Source: Humibacter sp. RRB41
GTDB taxonomy: Bacteria; Actinomycetota; Actinomycetes; Actinomycetales; Microbacteriaceae
DNA: 64,000 nucleotides
Direction: 5' to 3'
Assembly (NCBI RefSeq): GCF_022761015.1
Contig: NZ_JAKWJQ010000008.1
Span: 62,001 to 126,000, forward strand
Shown here: in pieces, positions 15,416 through 21,252 of the stretch
Position numbering within the stretch: the stretch's first letter is position 1
How the letters are laid out: the number at the start of each line of letters is the position of its first letter
Translations under genes and position numbers: made by a program
Notes under the pieces: generated by a model
Told to the model about the DNA's origin: nothing
What the model saw: the letters and a program-made list of their open reading frames with translations, nothing else
The model's database searches: none

Positions 15416-16345
15416 CTAGCTGCGCAGCACCACGTTGAGGGGCGGCTCGCCCGCGAGCATCCGCTCGATCTGACGACGCAACAGGCCCGCCATGCGCGGC
15501 ATCATCGCGCTGGTGGCGCCGCCGACATGAGGCGAGATCAGCACGTTGGGCAGCGCGAACAACGGATGCCCGTCAGGCAGCGGCTCGGGATCGGTCACGT
15601 CGAGCGCGAATCGCAGTCTGCCCTCTCGGGCGTGCTTCAACACGGCATCCGTATCGGCAACGAGGCCGCGGGCGATGTTGACGACGAGCGCGCCGTCGGG
15701 AAGAGCGGAGAGGAAGGCATCATCGACCAGCCCGCGGGTGGAGTCGTTGAGCGGGGTGCCGATCACGACGATGTCGGCGTTCGGCAGCAGGGCCGGGAGC
15801 TCGTCGATGCCGTGCACTGGCACGCCGTCTTCGTCGCGAGCGCGGGATGCCACGCGCGTGATCTCGACCTCGAAGCCGGCGAGCCGCGCTTCGACGGCCT
15901 TGCCGACTCCGCCGTAGCCGACGATGAGCACGCGGCGGTCGGCGAGGCTCGCCAGTCGCTGCGGCGCCCACTCGCCTCGCTCGGCGGCGCGCACGAATGC
16001 CGGGATGCCGCGTTGCGCGGCGAGCATCAGCGCGAGCGTGAGCTCCGCGGTGGATGTCTCGTGCACGCTCGCCGCGTTGGCGAAGACGATGCCGGGCGGA
16101 AGGATGTCGGCGACCCCGTCGTACCCGATCGACTGGCTCTGCACCAGACGAGTGCTGACGTCGGCCAGGTTGCGCAGTCCGGAGAGGCCGTTCATGTAGG
16201 GCGGCACGATGATGTCGAAGTGGTCGCGCGGGGCGGGAGGTTGCAGATCCCAGGTGACGAACTCGACTCCGGCCGGCTCGTCGCCGGGCAGGGCCCGATA
16301 GGCGTCGAGGAGGGCGGATCCGGGAAGGCTGACGACGAGGCTCAC
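15416..16345 (-). CDS. D-2-hydroxyacid dehydrogenase family protein
   Basis: A 309-residue NAD(P)-dependent D-isomer hydroxyacid dehydrogenase. The nucleotide-binding loop is VLIVGYGGVGKAVEARL; the catalytic Arg lies in VNIARG, Glu in DPEPLPDGHPLF, and His in ISPHVGG. Start GTG 16345 was chosen because longer versions would run into arsC; it leaves a 10-base gap, so the gene is likely the last in the arsenic operon or a read-through neighbour. Substrates in this family range from glyoxylate to phosphoglycerate, and nothing here singles one out. Confidence 0.85.
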   Translation of the reverse strand: MSLVVSLPGSALLDAYRALPGDEPAGVEFVTWDLQPPAPRDHFDIIVPPYMNGLSGLRNLADVSTRLVQSQSIGYDGVADILPPGIVFANAASVHETSTAELTLALMLAAQRGIPAFVRAAERGEWAPQRLASLADRRVLIVGYGGVGKAVEARLAGFEVEITRVASRARDEDGVPVHGIDELPALLPNADIVVIGTPLNDSTRGLVDDAFLSALPDGALVVNIARGLVADTDAVLKHAREGRLRFALDVTDPEPLPDGHPLFALPNVLISPHVGGATSAMMPRMAGLLRRQIERMLAGEPPLNVVLRS

Positions 16346-16355
16346 GTATTCGACC

Positions 16356-16766
16356 CTATTCGGTCGGGCGCAGCAGCTCCTCGACGAGTGCCTCGACCCG
16401 GGTGCGGATCGCATCGCGAATCGGCCGCACCGCCTGCAGGTCGAGCCCGGCCGGGTCATCCAGTTCCCAGTCCTCGTAGCGTTTGCCGGGGAAGATCGGG
16501 CACGCGTCTCCGCAGCCCATCGTGATCACGACATCCGCACCGCGCACGTCGTCGATGGCGAGCAGCCGAGGCGCGTTCGCGGTGATATCGATGTGCTCTT
16601 CGGCCATCGCCGCGACCGCGACGGGATTGATCTCGTCGGCTGGTTCGGAGCCGGCCGAGCGCACGTCGACGCGGTCGCCGGCCAACGCGCTGAGGTATCC
16701 GGCGGCCATCTGGGAACGGCCGGCGTTGTGCACGCAGACGAACAGAACTGTGGATTTCGCAGTCAT
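16356..16766 (-). CDS. arsC: Arsenate reductase, low-molecular-weight phosphatase type
   Basis: A 136-residue ArsC of the PTPase fold that reduces arsenate to arsenite using thioredoxin or mycothiol. The P-loop is CVHNAGRS with nucleophile Cys11 and Arg17; further cysteines Cys85 and Cys89 (GCGDACP) match the relay cysteines of thioredoxin-linked ArsC. The DDPAG motif supplies the general acid. ATG 16766 fits family length; the longer frame crosses the Cys-rich peptide gene and is rejected. It lies behind that peptide gene and divergent from arsR-aquaporin. Confidence 0.9.
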   Translation of the reverse strand: MTAKSTVLFVCVHNAGRSQMAAGYLSALAGDRVDVRSAGSEPADEINPVAVAAMAEEHIDITANAPRLLAIDDVRGADVVITMGCGDACPIFPGKRYEDWELDDPAGLDLQAVRPIRDAIRTRVEALVEELLRPTE

Positions 16767-16827
16767 TTCTTCCTCGATTGTGAAGGATGCCGGCCGCCCC
16801 GGCCGCACCGTGACGGCCGGCCGAGGG

Positions 16828-16881
16828 TCAGCAGCAGCCGAGCTCGCAGCATCCCTCTTCCGGGTCGCAACAATCAGGCAT
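16828..16881 (-). CDS. 17-residue Cys-rich peptide of the ars operon
   Basis: A tiny open frame, MPDCCDPEEGCCELGCC, preceded by an excellent ribosome site (AAGGAGG, six bases before ATG). Six of 17 residues are cysteine, arranged as three adjacent CC pairs, with acidic residues between. Adjacent cysteine pairs bind As(III) in ArsD and in ArsR. The gene is the first of the arsC transcript, starting just inside the divergent arsR promoter region, 61 bases before arsC. A role as arsenite scavenger or chaperone is inference; a regulatory leader peptide is the main alternative. Confidence 0.65.
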   Translation of the reverse strand: MPDCCDPEEGCCELGCC

Positions 16882-16929
16882 GGTCGTCCTCCTTCCATCG
16901 ACGGGTGTCGATGGACACAGTCTGCGATT

Positions 16930-16953
16930 AAACATCGATGGCTGTCAATGTTT
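16930..16953. promoter_or_regulatory. Candidate ArsR operator between arsR and the arsC operon
   Basis: AAACAT (16930-16935) and ATGTTT (16948-16953) form an interrupted palindrome with CATCGATG inside. Its minus strand carries TTGACA (16942-16947), a -35 box for the arsC side. One operator here could control both directions. Confidence 0.4.
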
Positions 16954-16969
16954 GTGCGAGACTGTGGTC

Positions 16970-17320
16970 ATGTCCGTCATTGAGTTGCTCCCGATCCGGG
17001 ACCTGCAGGCGTGCTGCGCCCCGATCACGCGTGAGCCGATCGGCACCTCGAATGCGGAGTCACTCGCGAAGTCGTTGAAGGCGCTGGCCGACCCGGCGCG
17101 ACTGCGGGTCGTGTCGATGGTGGCGGCGCATGCGGACGCCGAGGCGTGCGTGTGTGACCTGACCGATCCGCTCGGGCTCAGCCAGTCCACCGTCTCCCAT
17201 CACCTCAAGGTGCTGGTGGATGCCGGCTATCTCACCAGTTCCAAGCGCGGCACGTGGCACTATTACCGACTCGTGCCCGGTGCGCTCGACGCTGTGTCAG
17301 CGCTGCTGGCGACGGTCTGA
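16970..17320 (+). CDS. arsR: Arsenic-responsive ArsR/SmtB repressor
   Basis: A 116-residue winged-helix repressor. The adjacent Cys15-Cys16 (QACCAP) plus Cys60/Cys62 (EACVCDLTDPL) match the As(III) site described for Corynebacterium glutamicum ArsR (Cys15, Cys16, Cys55). The recognition helix is LSQSTVSHHLKVLVDAGYL. ATG 16970 gives the normal length; the longer frame is dismissed. The next gene starts immediately after the stop codon, so arsR and the aquaporin are one unit. Arsenite binding should release it from the intergenic operator. Confidence 0.92.
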   Translation: MSVIELLPIRDLQACCAPITREPIGTSNAESLAKSLKALADPARLRVVSMVAAHADAEACVCDLTDPLGLSQSTVSHHLKVLVDAGYLTSSKRGTWHYYRLVPGALDAVSALLATV

Positions 17321-18028
17321 ATGACGAGGCGGCATCCGTTCTGGCGTGCGTGTGCTGCCGAGCTTGTCGGCACGGGGATGCTCACCCTCGCCGTTGTGGG
17401 CTCCGGCATCGCGGCGGCGGACCTGTCGACGGATGACGGCATCAGGCTCGCGATCAATGCGGCGGCCACGGGGCTGGCTCTGTATGTGATCATCGTGGTG
17501 TTCGGGCCGGTCTCCGGAGCGCACCTCAACCCTGTGGTGAGTCTGGTCGACGTCGCTCTGGGGGGCAGGCCATGGAGGCACCTGGCCGGATACCTGCCTG
17601 CCCAGTTCGTGGGCGGGGTCGTCGGGGTGATACTGGCGAACACGATCTTCGGCCGTGCGCCGGTATCGATCAGCGGCGACGACCGGCTCAGCGGAGCGCA
17701 CGTGGCCGCAGAGGTCGTGGCTACCGCCGGTCTCGTGCTCGTCATCTTCGCGTTGGCCCGTGGAGGTGGTCACCGTGCGACTCCGGTCGCCGTCGCGGCC
17801 TACATCGCCGGGGCATATTTCTTCACCTCGTCGACCAGCTTCGCGAACCCCGCCGTCACGCTCGGCCGCGTCTTCACCGACAGCTTTGCCGGGATCGCGC
17901 CGATGTCTGCCGTCGTGTTCGTGCCGGCGCAGCTCATCGGAGCCGCGCTGGGCGCCGTGATCGCCGTGTTGTTGTTCCCTCGGCCCTCGGCGTCACACTC
18001 GAACGCGGCGCCTGGCTACGTCGAGTGA
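17321..18028 (+). CDS. aqpS: MIP-family channel, AqpS-like
   Basis: A 235-residue major-intrinsic-protein channel with six membrane helices and two half-helix motifs: HLNPVV with Asn70-Pro71-Val72 (Val instead of the usual Ala) and FANPAVTLGRVF with Asn176-Pro177-Ala178. The ATG follows the arsR stop directly. In Sinorhizobium an aquaglyceroporin, AqpS, replaces the arsenite pump: ArsC makes arsenite inside and it leaves by diffusion. The same gene pairing is seen here with no ArsB or Acr3 gene in the window, so the same role is likely. Confidence 0.88.
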   Translation: MTRRHPFWRACAAELVGTGMLTLAVVGSGIAAADLSTDDGIRLAINAAATGLALYVIIVVFGPVSGAHLNPVVSLVDVALGGRPWRHLAGYLPAQFVGGVVGVILANTIFGRAPVSISGDDRLSGAHVAAEVVATAGLVLVIFALARGGGHRATPVAVAAYIAGAYFFTSSTSFANPAVTLGRVFTDSFAGIAPMSAVVFVPAQLIGAALGAVIAVLLFPRPSASHSNAAPGYVE

Positions 18029-18057
18029 CCGCTGACCCGATCGCGTCACGAGCCCCG

Positions 18058-18813
18058 TCACTTCGCCGCCTGGATCTCCTCGAGTAGGCGCTCGACCACG
18101 GGCTGAAGCGTGTCGAGACCGAGTCCGACCGACGCGAGGGGCTCCGCCACCGGCCCTTCGGCCGCTGCCGACAGCACGAGGTGCTCGGTGCCGATGTAGT
18201 TGTGACCGTAGTGCAGCGCCACATCGAGCGAGCGGGCGATGAGCTGCCGCGACTCGAGGCTGAAGGCGACGGCGCGCACGGCCTCGGGAGACGCGTCGGA
18301 TGCCTGGGCGACGGCATCCGCCGGCACGCCGAGCGCCGCGAACACGGTGGACGTCGGCACGCCGATCGCTGCGATCGCTCGCGCCGCGACGCCCTCCGGT
18401 TCGGCCAGAAGGCCGGCGACGAGGTGCCGGGGTTCGACGGGCGTCGGGGCGTCGGCCGGGGCATCCGTCGCCGAAGCGGATGCGATGCCTCGCGCTGCGA
18501 GCAGCGAGTTGCGGGCGCGCTGGGCGAAGCGGCCGAACAGGCGCTCACCACCCTCGGATGCCACGCCGCTGCGCGATACGAAGCGCTTCTGCACTGCCTG
18601 CTTGGAGACCCCCATGCTTTGGCCGATCTGGCTCCATGAGGCGCCGGAGCGCCTGGCCTGGTCGACGAAGTAGCCGATGAGGGCGTCCGCCTGATCGTCC
18701 ATGCGATCGGAGACTCGAACGGCGTCGCTGAGATGCGAGAGGTCGTCGCCCTTGGGCTGAATCGTTCGCACGAAGGTGATGAGGGTGTCGAGGGAGACCG
18801 GGAATTGCTGCAT
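18058..18813 (-). CDS. Fused HTH-Clp-N regulator
   Basis: A 251-residue protein. Residues about 35-80 hold a helix-turn-helix (GASWSQIGQSMGVSKQAVQK), and about 92-251 hold two Clp-N repeats (RLFGRFAQRARNSLLAARGI with PRHLVAGLLAEP; then SRQLIARSLDVALHYG with GTEHLVLSAAAEG). There is no ATPase domain. It corresponds to the separate HTH and Clp-N genes at 5431-6220 joined in one chain. The promoter predicts a leaderless mRNA, and two GTCAAC-N5-GTTGAC palindromes cover it, so self-control is likely. What the Clp-N part senses (unfolded or marked proteins, adaptors) is unknown. Confidence 0.85.
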   Translation of the reverse strand: MQQFPVSLDTLITFVRTIQPKGDDLSHLSDAVRVSDRMDDQADALIGYFVDQARRSGASWSQIGQSMGVSKQAVQKRFVSRSGVASEGGERLFGRFAQRARNSLLAARGIASASATDAPADAPTPVEPRHLVAGLLAEPEGVAARAIAAIGVPTSTVFAALGVPADAVAQASDASPEAVRAVAFSLESRQLIARSLDVALHYGHNYIGTEHLVLSAAAEGPVAEPLASVGLGLDTLQPVVERLLEEIQAAK

Positions 18814-18814
18814 G

Positions 18815-18861
18815 CGTCAACTGTAGGTTGACGATGACGGTGTGTCAACCATGCGTTGACG
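18815..18861 (-). promoter_or_regulatory. Leaderless promoter with two GTCAAC-N5-GTTGAC operators
   Basis: Minus strand: -35 TTGACA (18843-18848), 17-base spacer, -10 TACAGT (18820-18825), six bases, ATG. Operator one (CGTCAAC-TGTAG-GTTGACG, 18815-18833) covers the -10 and start. Operator two (GTCAAC-CATGC-GTTGAC, 18844-18860) covers the -35. Their centres are 28 bases apart. Confidence 0.7.
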
Positions 18862-18907
18862 CGTGTGATTCGGATGGTGCGCAATCCAAGGGTCGGTTGC
18901 GGCCTGG

Positions 18908-19789
18908 TCAGTCGACGGCGGCAAGGAACGCGTTGATGGCATCGGCGAGGTCGCGCGGCTTCTGCTCCTGCACGTTGTGGCCTGACTCGAGCTCGACTAT
19001 CTGCGCGCGAGGCACTCGGGTTCGGAACTCGTCGACGACCTCGGACGAGAGGAATCCGGCGGTGGCACGCACGAGGAGCACGGGGATCGTCGTGCCCTCG
19101 AGCCCTGGCCAGAGCGCGGTGATGTCGGGCTGCGGTCCGACGTCTCGCGGCGGTGCCGCCAGGTGGTGCTTGAACACGACCTTGCCGTCCTCGCGCACCC
19201 GCGTGTTCAGCACGACGCCGCGCTCCAGTTTGTGTCGATCGTTGCCGATGCCTGCTGCCAGGGCACTCTCGACGATCTGGTCGCGCGAGTCGAACACGAG
19301 CGGGCCGGCGAGAAAGTCGCGCACCTGCTTCGCGTCGCCTTCGCGGAGGCCAGGTGAGACGTCGACGAGCACGAGAGCGCGTACGAGCTGCGGAGAGGAG
19401 ATCGCGAGTGCGACTCCCGTCAGCCCGCCGAGCGACTGCCCGACGATCACCTGCGGCGCGTCCTGCGCCACGTCGGAGATCACCGCGGCGACGGCCTCCG
19501 CGTTTGTGGCGGGTGAGTAGTCGAAATCGTCGCGCCAGTCGGAATCGCCATGGCCCGGCAGGTCGACGACGACGGCGGACCGGCCGAGGGCCAGGAGCGT
19601 GGTATCCCAGGTGTGGGCGTTGAGGCCCGCGCCGTGCACGAACGTGACATCGGGATCACTGCCCCAGACGAGCGAGTGCACCAGCCCGGAGGGCGTCGTC
19701 GTCGCGACCCTGCGCACGGGCAGGCGCACGGTGGCGCCGACCTCCTCGGCCTCTTCGTCGAGGTAGGCGAACTCATCGAACGCGGTCAC
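18908..19789 (-). CDS. Alpha/beta hydrolase
   Basis: A 293-residue alpha/beta hydrolase. The oxyanion motif is FVHGAGLNAHTW, followed by VVDLPGHGDS, the nucleophile elbow VGQSLGG, and a late ESGHNVQ with the catalytic His. The first 30 residues are acidic and variable. Start GTG 19789 has AAAGGA six bases upstream. A tRNA-like sequence lies 24 bases before it on the same strand and may be part of its leader. The substrate is unknown; the closest types are esterases and haloperoxidase-like hydrolases. Confidence 0.88.
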   Translation of the reverse strand: MTAFDEFAYLDEEAEEVGATVRLPVRRVATTTPSGLVHSLVWGSDPDVTFVHGAGLNAHTWDTTLLALGRSAVVVDLPGHGDSDWRDDFDYSPATNAEAVAAVISDVAQDAPQVIVGQSLGGLTGVALAISSPQLVRALVLVDVSPGLREGDAKQVRDFLAGPLVFDSRDQIVESALAAGIGNDRHKLERGVVLNTRVREDGKVVFKHHLAAPPRDVGPQPDITALWPGLEGTTIPVLLVRATAGFLSSEVVDEFRTRVPRAQIVELESGHNVQEQKPRDLADAINAFLAAVD

Positions 19790-19813
19790 GATGTTCCTTT
19801 CGGGCTGTCGGAG

Positions 19814-19886
19814 ACGCGACGGCAGGAGTCGAACCTGCGCGGTGCGGAGAATGAGGCCGCACGCCCCGCCGACCGAGGTCGCCGCG
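19814..19886 (-). tRNA. tRNA-Met-like element (CAU), imperfect
   Basis: The 73 bases fold as a tRNA at the ends: a 7-pair acceptor stem (CGCGGCG with CGTCGCG, one G-U), and a perfect T arm GCAGG-TTCGACT-CCTGC. The anticodon loop would be CTCATTC with CAT at 34-36 and T33 in place. Faults: A at position 8, T at 37, a C-T mismatch at the top of the anticodon stem, and a D arm that fits only when shifted. No CCA is encoded. It may be a decayed tRNA gene or a tRNA-like leader of the hydrolase mRNA. Confidence 0.4.
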
Positions 19887-20028
19887 ATGACGACCCCAAG
19901 GCTAGGGGGATCGCGCTGGCAGGCGCCAGGTTCGTTACGGCGGCTTAACGAGCATTTCGCACGGTGACGGGCCCCACGCGACCGGCGACGTCAGGCTCAT
20001 CACTGCGTATCGCGACTATTTCAGGGCA

Positions 20029-21252
20029 TCAAGACGCGTCAGTGCCATCGAGCCACTTCAGGATCGGTGCTTCGTGCTCGTTCAAAGTGGGTGGAGCACC
20101 GTGGTGTCGACGGGTCGTTTCCACCTCGCCGTCATCGACGCTGTCGAAGAAGCGCAAGGGGGATCCGGGCAGCGTGATGGTGCCGAGAGTCGTGTGATCG
20201 ACGTCGACCAGAAGTCCCTGGGAGGCGACTTGATCCCAGGCATAAACCTCATCGAGCCCGCGTACACGACCCGCCGGAATTCCGGCGTCGTCGAGGATGA
20301 CCAGCAGTCGCGCGGCAGTGTGCTTGGCGAACTCGTGTTCGATGACGCGGATCAGTTCGCCCCGATGCGCAACCCGCTCGGCATTCGTCGATAGTCCGAT
20401 GGCCGCAGCGTCGAGCCCGAAGAGGTCGCAGAACCGGCGCCACAGAGACTGGCTGCCGACACTGATCTGTACCGCGCCATCCCGGCAGTCGAAAAGGCCG
20501 TACGGAGCGATGGACGGATGATGGTTGCCCTGTGCGCGAGGTACTTCGCCCGCAACCGTGGCGCGGGTGCCCTGGAAGGCGTGCACTCCGACGAGAGCGG
20601 CAAGCAGAGACGTTCGCACGATCTCTCCGCGCCCGGTCGTCTGCCGACGATGCAGACTCGCGAGCACGCCGTAGGCACCGTAGATGCCGGCAAGGAGGTC
20701 GCCGATGGGCACCCCGACCCGTTGAGGGTCGTCCGGTTCCGACCCCGTCATCGACATCAGGCCGGACTCGCCTTGCAGAATCTGGTCATACCCGGCGCGA
20801 CCTCCTTCCGGACCGTCATGGCCGAAACCCGTGATCGACAGGATGACGAGGCGCGGGTTGAGCTCGTGCAATCTCTCGGTCGAGAAGCCGAGCCGCGACA
20901 TGACTCCAGTCCTGAAGTTCTCGACGAGCACGTCGGAGCGTGAGACGAGACGTTCGAGGGTGCGTCGCCCGTCTGCAGACTTGAGGTCGAGGCAGATCGA
21001 TTCCTTGTTGCGGTTGCACGAGAGGAAGTAGGTCGCCTGCTGATCGCCGTCGGGGCCCACGAAGGGAGGACCCCAGCCACGGGTATCGTCACCGGTGCCC
21101 TCGGCTTCGACCTTGATGACGCGTGCACCGAGATCGCCGAGCATCATCGCTGCGTGCGGCCCGGCGAGCGCGCGGCTGAGATCGATGACGACGAGGCCGG
21201 CCAGCGGACCGGAAGCCGCGCCGGCACCCGTTGTTCTATCGTGCTGTGTCAT
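20029..21252 (-). CDS. CaiB/BaiF family III CoA-transferase
   Basis: A 407-residue class III CoA-transferase. Visible features: LAGLVVIDLSRALAGPHAAMMLGDLGARVIKVE (N-terminal CoA-binding part), LDLKSADGR, GYDQILQGESGLMSMTG with the catalytic Asp of the GYD motif, and late RFCDLFG plus GRVRGLDEV. Such enzymes move CoA between carboxylic acids. ATG 21252 lies inside the GH106 gene, overlapping its end by 17 bases, so it is the last gene of the rhamnosidase operon. A CoA-transferase is unusual here; it could activate an acid released from the glycan or be unrelated cargo. Confidence 0.88.
   Translation of the reverse strand: MTQHDRTTGAGAASGPLAGLVVIDLSRALAGPHAAMMLGDLGARVIKVEAEGTGDDTRGWGPPFVGPDGDQQATYFLSCNRNKESICLDLKSADGRRTLERLVSRSDVLVENFRTGVMSRLGFSTERLHELNPRLVILSITGFGHDGPEGGRAGYDQILQGESGLMSMTGSEPDDPQRVGVPIGDLLAGIYGAYGVLASLHRRQTTGRGEIVRTSLLAALVGVHAFQGTRATVAGEVPRAQGNHHPSIAPYGLFDCRDGAVQISVGSQSLWRRFCDLFGLDAAAIGLSTNAERVAHRGELIRVIEHEFAKHTAARLLVILDDAGIPAGRVRGLDEVYAWDQVASQGLLVDVDHTTLGTITLPGSPLRFFDSVDDGEVETTRRHHGAPPTLNEHEAPILKWLDGTDAS

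Noticed and set aside
16767-16898. N-terminal extension of arsC
   Set aside because: The extension would overlap the Cys-rich peptide in another frame; the ATG at 16766 directly precedes the conserved strand and P-loop.
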